Shown one piece after another: positions 21,345 through 32,690 of a stretch of DNA of 64,000 nt. The position numbers and the translations under genes are program-made. The notes under the pieces are model-generated. The model was not told the origin of the DNA. It did not search any database and saw nothing but the letters and a program-made list of their open reading frames with translations. This DNA is from Sabellastarte sp. h YS-2021 (Eukaryota > Annelida > Polychaeta > Sabellida > Sabellidae), in the NCBI GenBank assembly GCA_964017235.1, contig OZ024936.1:34184040-34248039 (forward strand), in the 5' to 3' direction. Position 1 is the stretch's first letter. Each line of letters starts with the position of its first letter.

Positions 21345-23026
21345 ATGTGTCCTGGACAGAAACGAGGTTCTTGCGGGCACGTTGTGGCCCCGTTCGACAA
21401 CCACAAGAAATGTGCGCATTGTCGTGAGAAAGGGGTGGGAGATGATTCCTGTGTGAAGAAACAAGATTGCTGGATGTGTAAGGCGTTTACTCCTGCTCAA
21501 GTCCAACAACTGGCCACCCCGACCTACAAAGCCAGGAAAGAACGTGGAGAGCAGAAGAAATCTGAAGTTGTCAGTGACGCGACCTCCACTCTCATGAACC
21601 CTTCAGAGGTGACTCTGCTGGGACGGGTTAGTACTGACAAGCCGTTTTCAGTTGATCTACACCCAAGCAGAAGAAGAAACGTTCTGATAGCTCCCCAAGA
21701 TCTAGCAAATGAAGGCACAGCAGTAAACCTACTTCTGATGACCTCAAGTCCTTAGATGACAAGTGGAGTGAAAGGTTTTCACGACTTGAAGCTTTGCTTC
21801 TTAATAAGTCGTTTGCTGTGCCGGTTAGACCTCTCAACACTTCTGCTGTGGTGACCAGAGAACATCCCTTCTTTGAGCCGGGTGCATCTACCAGTGTTAT
21901 CTCTACTGGCTTGGTTTCTTGTCCAGACCACCGGTGAAGCTGCCCAGTTGACTGCTACCCAACCTCCGCTGGGGGTTCCCGGTACAACTACAGTGGGTGA
22001 TGTGAGTAAGAGTGCTACCCGCCCTGTTCAGGGTCCTGGTACCTCTGATGTAGCCACCCAGCCTTTACAGGCTCCCGGTGCTGAGACAGCACCCAGCCTT
22101 TACAGGCTTCCAGTGCAGGGACAGCCACCCAGCCTCCACAGGCTCCTGGTGCAGGTCCTGAAGTTCTGCCAACCGGAAATGAGTCTACACAGTCGAACAA
22201 GTCACTTACCTGTGTACGACCTGATGAGTTGGCCAGTGAATCTGACAGTGAGGCAGAGGTTGATGGGGAATCCACTTCACCAGCTAGTGTTCACGTTCAG
22301 GGTGATTTACCCGAAGATTTAACTGACCAGGATCTCTCTGAAGATGCCAACTACAGGGAGACTATCAGAGGGGCCAGATCCTTCATGGGCTGGCATCAGA
22401 TCCCTGACTATGACAACACAGCTTTTTCCCTGGATGATAATCCATTTGCCGGCTCCCGAGCCAAGCCAACCGGTAAAGTGTCGGTCAAGTTACCGGTAGA
22501 TGAGTGGCTGTGCAGAAAATTTGAGAGACTGAATGTGACTGTTGCTGAAGGTTATCTTTCCAGGAACTCTGAGACTGGTGGACTGCTGCGAGACCAGTTT
22601 GTGAAGACACCCAAGTCATCAAAATGGTACACAATGCATAGTCGTAAGAAGGACTCTGCTTCTACAACTGTGGGTGACTGGTCTCGGGAACCGGCAAAAC
22701 TGAACAGCACTTTTACCAGAGTGGCCAGACGTAGTTTGCCTTCTGCCCCTGCTTCCCATACCTTCAGCCGGGACACTTTAAGAAGGTGGGAGAAGGCGTT
22801 CTGGGAACAGTCAGTGATGTGTAACCAGGCTGCTGGTCTGTCAAGATGTTTAACTAAAGTACAGGACTCTATGGTTACACAGTTGAAGTCACTCCGGGTG
22901 GATACAGGCAAAGGCAAGGCAGCAGAGAGAATGCAGCAAGCACTTGAAGAACTCGAATATTTGGTGACTTTCAACCGTTTAATTTCCCAAGCTATGTTAC
23001 CTACAATACAGGATCTCTCAGATTGA
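21345..23026 (+). pseudogene. DIRS-a gag-like ORF1, frameshifted
   Basis: The N terminus (MCPGQKRGSCGHVVAPFDNH, then C-H-C-C-spaced KCAHCREKG and DCWMCKAFTP) matches the cysteine-rich start of the other DIRS gag in this window (45276; CPTCRESGKGDDPC). A middle low-complexity part follows, and then a conserved block at 22229-23026 with YRETIRGARSFMGW and SKWYTMHSRKK. The reading frame changes near 21660 and again near 22200, so the gene is broken. The product would be the structural nucleocapsid-like protein that packages the element RNA. The YRET.RG.RSFM motif is shared with DIRS-b at 33990. Confidence 0.7.
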
Positions 23027-23374
23027 GTATTAATCAGCATGGCCAACCTCACTCTGGCACATAGGGACAGCTATATAGAATTCATACGTGGTGGAGTAAA
23101 GCCAGATACCTTGACTGCCTTACGTACAGCACCAGTCCATCTTCACTCACTTGTTTCCAGACAGTTTACTGGTCAAGGCTGAAGATGAGACCTCGCGTAA
23201 TGAGGAGAGGCGTTCTTCTGGCAGTGCACATAGTGAAGGACTCTGTACCGGCATGTATCATGTATCATGTATCCGGCAAGAAGCAAGATTTAAACCCTTC
23301 ACCAGTGATCAGCAAGAGCGAGACTATTTTTACATGTAAACTCTTTTGTTCCAGATGTTCATTCCATCACCGGG

Positions 23375-24715
23375 TTGCCACAAAAGAAAGGCATAAATCC
23401 CAATTATTGTTGCACTCATACAGAAATAAAGCATGTGAATGCTGTTTCCTGTGTAGGTCACTTGAGTTCTGCAAATACTGTCACAAATGTCCCAACTGTT
23501 GTCATAAATCCACCTGTATGGGCAAGGCTACAGCAGTTTTGGGAGAAGTGGGAGGCTCTGGGTTCGAGTCCAAAGGTGGTCACAATACTGAGTGAGGGTT
23601 ACACCCTCCCCGTCCGGTTCAGACCCAACCTAACCAGGTCATCAATGGTCATAAGCAACTATGTCAACCCACAAAGACAGTCCCACCATTTGGAAGCACT
23701 GTATCAGCTGACAAACAAAAATGCAATCGAACCGGTAACAAACCAAAACTCACTGGGTTTTTACAACCTGCTATTTTTGGTACCCAAACCCAACAACCGG
23801 TGGAGACCTATCCTGGACCTGAGCACATTGAACACCAACCTAAACACAGAGTCGTTCAAAATGGAGATCCCAGAGACAATAAGGACCTCCCTTCAGGTAG
23901 GGGAGTGGGTCACCTCCATAGACTTCAAGGACGCATACTTCCACATACCAATTCACAGTCAGTCCAGGAAGTACATTCGTTTTCACATCCAGGGTCAGTC
24001 CTACCAGTTCAAAGCCCTACCCTTTGGTCTGTCCACAGCACCTATGGAGTTCACAGTGGTGGCCAAAGAGGTCAAACTGATGACCTTACAGAGGGGTATA
24101 AGAATCCACCAGTACCTAGACGACTGGTTGGTGAGAGCCACATCCCACCAAACTTGTCTCCAGCATACACAGACCTTGGTAGCTCTCTGTCGAGAAATTG
24201 GGTGGCTGGTGAACGAGGAAAAGTCAGAACTGGACCCAAAAGAGGTTTTCAAATTCGTAGGTTACCAGTTCAACCTCAGAGAGGGCAAGGTCAGACCCAC
24301 ACCAGAGCGTTGGCAGACCTTAACAGACGAGATATTGTCAATCCTGTCCGGTCCGGTGTGCCCGGTCCGGCAGTTCATGTCCCTTATAAGGGCTTCTAAC
24401 AGCCACAGAAAAGCAAGTCCACCTGGGTCGACTTCATATGAGGCCCATACAGTGGCACTTGAAAAACAACTGGAGGGTACCAGAGTCACTGGAAAAGGTG
24501 ATACCCGTGCCCAGGTCGCTCCACCCTCACTTAAGATGGTGGCTGGAGGAAAGCAATGTTCTTACAGGTCAACCATTACACCCTCTAAAACATGCTCTGC
24601 AGATATTTACAGACGCATCAAAAGAAGGGTGGGGTGCTCACTTAAACGAACGCACTGCAAGGGGAACCTTGTCAGTTTTGGCCCAGTTCTCGTATACAGA
24701 AAGTTGGATCATCCT
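23375..24715 (+). pseudogene. DIRS-a reverse transcriptase and partial RNase H
   Basis: A long open frame (23375 to about 24390) contains the palm motifs of DIRS-type RT: RPILDLSTLN, SIDFKDAYFHIPI, FKALPFGLSTAP and the catalytic IHQYLDDWLVRA, then EEKSELDPKEVFKFVGYQF. All three catalytic aspartates are visible. Near 24390-24430 the frame shifts, and the RNase H start continues in another frame (ALQIFTDASKEGWGAHL, 24600-24650). Sequence stops at about 24715, so RNase H lacks its remaining catalytic residues. The RT domain itself shows no stop and is the best-kept RT in the window. Confidence 0.8.
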
Positions 24716-25201
24716 ATGGCTGGTATATATAATACATATATATGTTCTCTGTAAACATGCAGAAATTTGACCTTGAAGTTCGTCATTGAAGGTCATCCAC
24801 AGACCGCCAGAGTACCTCACTGAGGCCATTTTTGGCCTTTTTGGAGATATTTTCTTATAAATCGCTTTTTCTTGGTCCTGGAGGTTTGTATTGTGAAACC
24901 ATCCTATAGAAAGTCATGCGCTAGGAATCTTTTGATGTGATCAGATTTGAGCTTTTGCCCCTCTTTCAAGGTCAAATGAAGATAGCCAAAATTAAAAGTG
25001 CTTATAACTCGCTTATTCGTGTTCCTAGAGGTTTGCAATGTCACACCAACCTATTGGAAATCATGGGCTAAGAATCTTTTGATGTGGTGAGATTTTACCT
25101 TGGGCTCCTCCTTCAAGGTTAAGTGATGGTTGATTGGCTTTGGTGAGTTTTTTTTTCTGGTGGATACAATTTGCATCGGTTCTTTGATGCGCTACGTCTA
25201 G
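24716..25201 (+). mobile_element. Truncated B-type Helentron-like element with intact 3' end
   Basis: It begins in the B-element head (compare 8143-8230: TATACATGTTCTCTACAACC) and runs through about two diverged 147-bp units. It ends with CTGGTGGATAC, a hairpin GCATC-GGTTCTTT-GATGC (25173-25190) and CGTCTAG (to 25201) followed by T. The 5' terminus is missing and directly abuts the broken DIRS-a RNase H. Confidence 0.7.
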
Positions 25202-25382
25202 TTACATTTGTATCCTTCATTAAGCAAACATTTTGTTTACTTAGTGTCAGTACAAGTTGCTCCCATAAACACTTATTTTCATTTTTCATTATCATTTTTA
25301 ATGTGGCAAGTGACAGTCAAGACACTTGAGATTAGTACTGAATGTTGAGGCCTTGGAGTGTTTTAGTGTGCATTTGTATATT

Positions 25383-25937
25383 GTATACTTTGGTTTAGTG
25401 TTCGCTACGCCGCCGCCGCGCATAGAGAGATTTTCGGCGTTAACTACACCAGCTAATTTCACCAAATTTGCAGGATATCTTCATTGAGGGGAAAGCTTCT
25501 CTGGGACTGAAAATAGCCTCATTCTGAAAAACAAGATGGCCGCCGCAGGCATTTCTTTGAAAATAATCTACATTTTTCTACTGGCTGTTTCTCATAGGTA
25601 GAAGGTTGAATCTCTTCATAGGTGGTATGTATAACAGATATACATGTCCTCTACAACCTTGCACACATTTGACCTTAAAGCTCTTACTTCAAGGTCATCC
25701 ACAGAGTACTGAAGTAACCCAAATAGCGGACTTTAAAAGTGCCTATATCTCCCTTATTATTGGTCCTAGAGGTTTGCAATGTGAAACCAACCTATAGGAA
25801 ATCGTGCTGCGAATCTTCTGATGTCAGATTTGACCTTGGACCCCTCCTTCAAGGTCAAATAAGGATAGCCAAAGTTAAAAGTCCTTATAACTCGCTTATT
25901 ATCAATCCTAGAGGTTTGGGATGGTAAACCAACATAT
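25383..25937 (+). mobile_element. B-type Helentron-like fragment, 5' part
   Basis: It is homologous to the head of B1 (TACTTTGGTTTAG, the GC-rich CTACGCCGCCGCCGCGC, then AGAGAGATTTTCGGCGTTAA), followed by one and a half 147-bp units. It stops at CCAACATATA where the antisense L1 begins. The 3' hairpin end is missing. Confidence 0.7.
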
Positions 25938-28337
25938 AACAAGCCTGATTAATTCATCCAATTCACGTATTCCAAAAATAATTTCATAAACGGTAAGGTT
26001 GAACAAAACCCCCAATTGGTCATAGATCCATAATTCGACTTCATTCCAGAATGTTTTTACTACCTGCCACTCAAACAAGTGATGTGTTATTGTATCCAAC
26101 TCATTACAATATTCACAGACTGGTGAGTCTTTTATTCCCTATTTATGTAGATGATAATTACAATTTAATATCCTAGTGACTACTTTATACTGAAAACTTT
26201 GAAGGTAAGTTTCTTGAGCAATTTTATGTGGCAGAATAAAGGTACATTTCCAATCATGATTTTCGAAAAATGGGTATAGTTTAGTCCAACTCTCAATAGC
26301 TATTGGTGGTTTTGCAATTCTTCCGATTAATTCATTGTACAATTTTTTTGATGTTATTTTTTCAAGTGATACTAAAACATTATTACAAGTAAGTCTTATA
26401 TCGTCTGTTAGCCTGTCTGTCATATTCACTGATTTTTCTTTAATTTTAATTTTCCACTCATTTGGTATTGCACTAACAAGTGAATTATACATCATCTGAG
26501 AAAGATTTGAACCAAGCTTTTTATTTAGTTTGGTTTGTTTTAAAAGGTCCCCACTATTATCCAACATGTCAATTATTTTCACATTATGCCCTAGCTTATT
26601 TGGCAACCTCTCTACACTTATTGTTCCTTTGGCTATGGTGATATATTTGTTGTAAAGAATGTATTCGTTTAAAATCTCTTTATAAGTAAATGATTTGAAA
26701 CAATATATTTCAGTCCAACTTTCTAAAACCTGTTTATGAAATGCTGTCGCACACTTTTGAAAAAATGTGTTATCCAACCTTTTATTTAGCAAAGTTTCTT
26801 TCATTGCTAACAATTTCAAAAATAAAGTTTTCCAATGACACTGGTCTATACTGCTTAAACGTTTAATCCACATAGCTTTTGCAACTTTATGCATGATATA
26901 TATGTCAACCATTTTTAAACCTCCAGAAGTTATTGATCCAATGATTGTACTTCTTTTTACTTTGGAAGGTTTACTATTCCATAAGAAACTGAAAAATAGT
27001 TCGTCAATTTGGTCAAGCACACTTTTTGGTACATAGATTAAGTTAAAGAGAAATAAAATTTGAGGCAATATTAGTGTTTTCAATATTACTATTTTACCTT
27101 TGAGTGATAAATTCCTTGACCTCCAGATATCTAGTTGTTTTTTAATGTTTCCAATTCTTTCATTGAAATTTAAATCTATCATCTCTGCCTCATTGTAAGA
27201 AAACCTAATTCCAAGCGTTTTAAATGGGCCCCTTTTCAATGTTATCCCTGAAAGTGTTTTTTGTAGCTTGTCTCTGTATAGGTTGGATCCTATAGGTATA
27301 ACTTTTGTCTTTTGCAAATTTAATTTTAGACCAGAGCATTTTGAAATTATATCAAAATCTTTGATTGCTAGTTCAACTGAAGATAGATCCTGTAATAGTA
27401 AGGTTGTATCATCAGCAAGCATTTTAATTTTTATTTCAGTGTTACCAACTATAATACCTTTAATATCAGCATTATTCCTTATGTGTATTGCTATTACTTC
27501 TGCCACTAATAAAAATAAAAGAGCTGATATTGGGCACCCTTGTCTTATCCCTCGTGATAACTTGAAGTAATTAGAATAAAATCCATTGTTACCAACACAT
27601 GATGATATATCAGTGTACAGTAGCTTGATCCATCTAATGAAATTTTCCCCAAAGTTAAAATGCAAGAAACATTTAAACATGAAACCCCATTCAATTGAGT
27701 CAAAAGCCTTTTGAAAATCAATAAGGGCACTATATCCTGGAATTTTATGAAGTTGAGAGTATGTCATGATGTCTTGTATTATTCTTATGTTTTCACCAAT
27801 GTATCTATTTGGTATATATCCTACTTGGTCTGTACTTATTATTTTAGGAAGAACTTTTTGTAATCTTAAAGCTTAGGTTTTAGTTAGGATCTTATAATCA
27901 GTTTGTAAAAGGTTGACTGGGCGCCAGTTTGAAAGATATAGTAAATCTTTTTGGGTTTTGGGGGTAAGATTGAGCACACCCAATTTTTGATCATTACTTA
28001 AAGTTCTATGTATAAATGAGTATCCAAAACTGTCAAACAGAAAGTCTTTAATATCTATCCAAAAGAATTTATAGAAATTAGTGGTAAACCCATCAGATCC
28101 TGGTGATTTATTATTTGGTACAAGTTTTAAGGCCTTTGTAATCTCTTCAAGAGTTACAACTTCATCACACATAATTTTTTCTAAATTTGGTAATTGAGGA
28201 ATCCTGTTTTGTTCAAAAAAATTCTGACCTTCGCTAATATTTCTTTCATCTTTCGATTTTGAAGTATACAAGTCTTGATAAAATTGCATTTCTTCATTTA
28301 TTATATCTTTTAATGAAGTTATTTCTTCATTAAGTTT
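25938..28337 (-). pseudogene. L1/Tx1-type LINE ORF2, C-terminal two-thirds
   Basis: Read right to left this is the reverse transcriptase and C-terminal part of an L1-clade LINE. It shows KSPGSDGFTTNFYK, LSNWRPVNLLQTDYKI, ALIDFQKAFDSIEW, SRGIRQGCPISALLFLL and the catalytic MLADDTTLLL. The zinc-knuckle-like end follows (CEYCN, then HHLFEW). One reading frame runs through almost everything. It is broken by a TAA near 27875 and a TAG near 26139, where TGG is expected, and the last knuckle cysteine is tryptophan. ORF2 continues across element E at 32143-32690. The 3' end and tail are missing where B-type DNA begins at 25937. The product would nick target DNA and copy the LINE RNA into it. Confidence 0.8.
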
Positions 28338-28689
28338 GTGTATGGGAGAGCTTCCGGCTCCGCATTTTGTTTTCCTTATAACTCTGTAACCGTTAGGCGG
28401 ATTCTTTTCAAATTTGGCAGGTTTAGGCAGTAGCCTTGGGGAATTTTTTTGAATATGCTGCAGTAACATTTCAACCAATCAGAGAGGTCACATGACCAAA
28501 AATGTCTTTTTTCGATGGGGAAGCTTGTCCGGATGATAACTTGAAAGGAATTTTATCAATTCACCTGAAACTTGGCAAATACATTCATTCTATTAAAATC
28601 TGGAAATCATTAGATTTTGGCATTGATTGGTCAAGAAATGGCCGAGTAATTAATGATTAATTAATCATTACGAATTTTCCAAATAAGGA

Positions 28690-29632
28690 AAACACAAAAA
28701 TGCTTATATCTCGAAAACCGTGCTAGATAGAGCGATTTCGACGAAATTTTTGACCCGCAGGGTATCTCTGCGGAGTAGTTATCCCAATTTTCAAAAAATT
28801 TTTGTCTCGCCCAAAATGGCGGTCATTTTGAATTTTCGAAATTTTCGCAAAAATTGCAAAACACAAAAATACTTATATCTCAAAAACCGTGCTAGATAGA
28901 GCAATTTCGACAAAATTTTTGACCAGCAGGATATCTCTGCGGAGTACTTTTCCCAATTTTGAAAAAAATTTTCTCTCGCCAAAAATGGCGGCCATTTTGA
29001 ATTTTCGAATTTTTCGCAAAAATTGCAAAACATAAAAATGCTTATATCTCGAAAACCCTGCTAGATAGAGCGATTTCGACGAAATTTTTGACCCACAGGG
29101 TATATCTGCAGAGTAGCCATGCCAATTTTCAAAAAAATTTTGTCTCGCCAAAAATGGCGGCCATTTTGAATTTTCAAATTTTTCGCAAAAATTGCAAAAC
29201 ATAAAAATGCTTATATCTCAAAAACCCTGCTAGATAGAGCGATTTCGACGAAATTTTTGACCCGCAGGGTATCTCTGCAGAGTAGCCATGCCAATTTTCA
29301 AACAAAAAATTTCTCGCAAAAAATGGCGGCCATTTTGAATTTTCGAATTTTTCGCAAAATTGCAAAACACAAAAATGCTTATATCTCGAAAACCGTGCTA
29401 GATAGAGCGATTTCGACGAAATTTTTGACCCACTGGGTATCTCTGCAGAGTAGCCATGCCAATTTTCAAAAAAATTTTATCTTGCCAAAAATGGCGGCCA
29501 TTTTGAATTTTCGAATTTTTGCGCAAAAATTGCAAAACACAAAAATGCTAATATTTCGAAAACCGTGCTACATAGAGCGATTTCGACGAAATTTTTTATC
29601 TTCAGGGTATCTCTGCAGAGCGGCTATCCCAA
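28690..29632 (+). repeat. 169-bp minisatellite array in element E
   Basis: GCTAGATAGAGCGATTTCGA recurs at 28722, 28891, 29060, 29229 and 29397, a period of 169 bp with one unit a base shorter. Each unit carries AAAATGGCGGCCATTTTGAA. Several stop-free frames across units on both strands are repetition artefacts. Confidence 0.85.
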
Positions 29633-31640
29633 AGAGCTTTCACTTGGTGAAGTTTCAGACCCATAGCTAATTGCTCACCTACTCAAAAAGAGTAAATGCG
29701 AATTACCTCTAAAAGTATTGCAGATGGCCAATTTTTCTCAAATAACTCATTCACCTACTTTTGGAAGAGCTTTCACATGGTGAAGTTTCAGACCCATAGC
29801 CAATTACTCACCTACTCAAAATGAGTAAATGCGAATTATCTCTAAAAATATTGCAGATAGCCAATTTTTCTCAAATAACTCATTCACCTACTTTTGGGAG
29901 AGCTTTCACATGGTGAAGTTTCAGACCCATAGCTAATTATTTACCTACTCAAAATGAGTAAATGCTAATTATCTGTAAAAGTATTGCGGATACCCAATTT
30001 TTATCAAATAACTCATTCATCTACTTGTGGGAGAGCTTTCACATGGTGAAGTTTCAGACCCATAGCTAATTACTCACCTACTCAAAATGAGTAAATGCGA
30101 ATTATCTCTAAAAGTATTGCAGATAGCCAATTTTTCTCAAATAACTCATTCACCTACTTTTGGGAGAGCTTTCACTTGGTGAAGTTTCAGACCCATAGCT
30201 AATTACTCACCTACTCAAAATGAGTAAATGCGAATTATCTCTAAAAGTATTGCAGATAGCCAATTTTTCTCAAATAACTCATTCACCTACTTTTGGGAGA
30301 GCTTTCACTTGGTGAAGTTTCAGACCCATAGCTAATTACTCACCTACTCAAAATGAGTAAATGCGAATTATCTCTAAAAGTATTGCAGATAGCCAATTTT
30401 TCTCAAATAACTCATTCACCTACTTTTGGGAGAGCTTTCACTTAGTGAAGTTTCAGACCCATAGCTAATTACTCACCTACTCAAAATGAGTAAATGCGAA
30501 TTATCTCTAAAAGTATTGCAGATAGCCAGTTTTTCTCAAATTAATCATTCACCTACTTTTGGGAGAGCTTTCACTTGGTGAAGTTTCAGACCCATAGCTA
30601 ATTACTCACCTACTCAAAATGAGTAAATGCGAATTATCTGTAAAAGTATTGCAGATAGCCAATTTTTCTCAAATAACTCATTCACCTACTTTTGGGAGAG
30701 CTTTCACTTGGTGAAGTTTCAGACCCATAGCTAATTACTCACCTACTCAAAATGAGTAAATGCGAATTATCTCTAAAAGTATTGCAGATAGCCAATTTTT
30801 CTCAAATTAATCATCCACCTACTTTTGGGAGAGCTTTCACTTGGTGAAGTTTCAGACCCATAGCTAATTACTCGTCTACTCAAAATGAGTAAATGCGAAT
30901 TATCTCTAAAAGTATTGCAGATAGCCAATTTTTCTCAAATAACTCATTCACCTACTTTTGGGAGAGCTTTCACTTGGTGAAGTTTCAGACCAATAGCAAA
31001 TTACTCACCTACTCAAAATGAGTAAATGCGAATTATCTCTAAAAGTATTGCAGATAGCCAATTTTTCTCAAATAACTCATTCACCTACTTTTGGCAGAGC
31101 TTTCACTTGGTGAAGTTTCAGACCCATAGCTAATTATTCACCTACTCAAAATGAGTAAATGTGAATTATCTCTAAAAGTATTGCAGATAGCCAATTTTTC
31201 TCAAATAACTCATTCACCTACTTTTGGGAGAGCTTTCGCTCTGTGAAGTTTCAGACCCATAGCTATTTATTCACCTACTCAAAATGAGTAAATGCTAATT
31301 ATCTGTAAAAGTATTGCGGATACCCAATTTTTATCAAATACTCATTCATCTACTTGTGGGAGAGCTTTCACATGGTGAAGTTTCAGACCCATAGCTAATT
31401 ACTCACCTACTCAAAATGAGTAAATGCGAATTATCTCTAAAAGTATTGCAGATAGCCAATTTTTCTCAAATAACTCATTCACCTACTTTTGGGAGAGCTT
31501 TCACTTGGTGAAGTTTCAGACCCATAGATAATTATTCACCTACTCAAAATGAGTAAATGTGAATTATCTCTTAATAGTATTGCAGATAGCCAATTTTTCT
31601 CAAATAACTCATTCACCTACTTTTGGAAGACCTTTCACAC
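29633..31640 (+). repeat. 133-bp minisatellite array in element E
   Basis: About fifteen units with GAAGTTTCAGACCCATAGCT spaced exactly 133 bp (30181, 30314, 30447). Neighbouring units are almost identical, far more so than in element D, which implies recent amplification or homogenisation here. The first unit begins abruptly inside a 169-bp unit at AAAGAGCTTTCAC. Confidence 0.85.
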
Positions 31641-32050
31641 ACGAAAATGAAAAATTGTGAATATCTCGGAAAAGCTATTTCTTCTGCTTTAATGCTCGGC
31701 GGGAGATACACACCACGGCAGTGGTCTTGACAAAAATTTTTGTCTCCCCACAAATGGTGGCCATTTTGAATTTTCAAAGTTTTTGCAAAACACAAAAATG
31801 CTTATATCTCGAAAACCGTGCTATATGGAGTGAACTCAACAAAATTTTGGACCTGCTGGGTATCTCTGCAGAGTAGCCATGCCAATTTTCAAAATATTTT
31901 TGTCTCGCCAAATATAGCGGACATTTTTCATTTTTTTATTTTTTGCAAAACACAAAAATGCTTATATCTTGAAAACCGTGCTAGATAGAGCAGACTGCGC
32001 TGACTTTGGTTGCCACAACAGTATAAGGCTAGAAACGAAGCATTTTCTTA
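31641..32050 (+). repeat. Diverged 169-bp-like units at the right end of element E
   Basis: Two or three worn units (AAAACCGTGCTAGATAGAGC, GGGTATCTCTGCAGAGTAGC, AAATGGTGGCCATTTTGAA) follow the 133-bp array and lead into the 3' hairpin region. Confidence 0.65.
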
Positions 32051-32142
32051 ATACTTTAGCACTCACCTTTATATCCTTTTCGGGACGCTTTGTTTTTGCT
32101 ATGCAAAAACATTATCTTTTTTTTTTGCGAGCGATCCTCTAG

Positions 32143-32690
32143 TTATTTTTTGTAATCAATTTGCGAATATACTTATTATTAAAGTTCCTTTTTTCTAAAT
32201 TTAAAAAGTATTGGGTATTTTTTTCTCCCTCTTCCACCCATTTTGCTTTTGACCTAGTTATAACACCTAGATGCCTTTTCTTTAAAAATTTTTCCCATTC
32301 TCTTATCAATTCCAGGTATTCTGTTAAATTTTCCTCTCCATTCATTTTAACATTTTGTTCTAACTTGTTCAATTTTGATGCAAGTTCTTTTTCAGTAATT
32401 GCTTCCTGTTTTGCTTTTTTACAGGTATATAATATTGTATGGCTTCTTATGTCACATTTTACAAAATCCCATAGTGTATTTTTGTTCTCTAAGTTAACAT
32501 TAGTTTTTATATCTGTAATCAAAGTTTTTAATAGTCTGACATAATCAGGGTCAGTTAATAAATTGTTGTTAAATTTCCATAGTCCCTTTCCTCTCTTTTG
32601 TGTGTCAACAAGTTCTAAATCTAATGATTTAGTGAACATAATATAACCAAAAAAAATCAAACTTAGAACCTAAATTGTGAAGCGCATAAC
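32143..32690 (-). pseudogene. L1/Tx1-type LINE ORF2, region before the RT
   Basis: The minus-strand frame reads KRGKGLWKFNNNLL, then KWVEEGEKNTQYFLNLEKRN and FNNKYIRKLITKN. This is the conserved link between endonuclease and reverse transcriptase in L1-clade LINEs. The frame runs into element E: its stop codon is the TAG of the terminal CTAG of that element. The endonuclease domain upstream is not recognisable, so the L1 is 5' truncated or badly decayed beyond 32690. Confidence 0.75.

Larger units (their letters stand above)
21100..24715 (+). mobile_element. DIRS-a: DIRS-type retrotransposon, 3' truncated
   Basis: It carries gag, RT and the beginning of RNase H of a DIRS (tyrosine-recombinase) retrotransposon and breaks off at about 24715, where Helentron B-type sequence begins. 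The rest of RNase H, the methylase-like region, the recombinase and the right end are missing. The left boundary is only estimated: gag starts at 21345, and about 200 bp upstream contain several ACCGGT-type words (21170, 21184, 21233) that may belong to the left terminal repeat. Confidence 0.75.
28338..32142 (+). mobile_element. Element E: Helentron-like element inserted in the L1
   Basis: The L1 frame stops at each edge and is continuous when this block is removed with the insertion placed between T residues. The junction codons then read ITKN-KLNEEITS in one frame. The right end has TTTCGGGACGCTTTG, a hairpin GTTTTTGC-TAT-GCAAAAAC and the terminus CCTCTAG (to 32142), homologous to the 3' end of element A. 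The left part (CCGCATTTTG, TTTGGCAG, TCACATGACCAAAAA) is homologous to the A interior. The body is a 169-bp array, a 133-bp array and a shorter return to 169-bp-like sequence. No transposase is present. Confidence 0.7.

Noticed and set aside
23561..23571. Perfect tRNA B-box-like GGTTCGAGTCC (and GGTTCAAATCC at 35162)
   Set aside because: Both lie inside DIRS reverse transcriptase coding at the same position. No A box at proper spacing and no cloverleaf, so they come from conserved RT codons and are not tRNA genes.
29633..31640. Possible CRISPR-like array
   Set aside because: The units are contiguous 133-bp tandem repeats with no unique spacers, in eukaryotic DNA with introns and LINEs.
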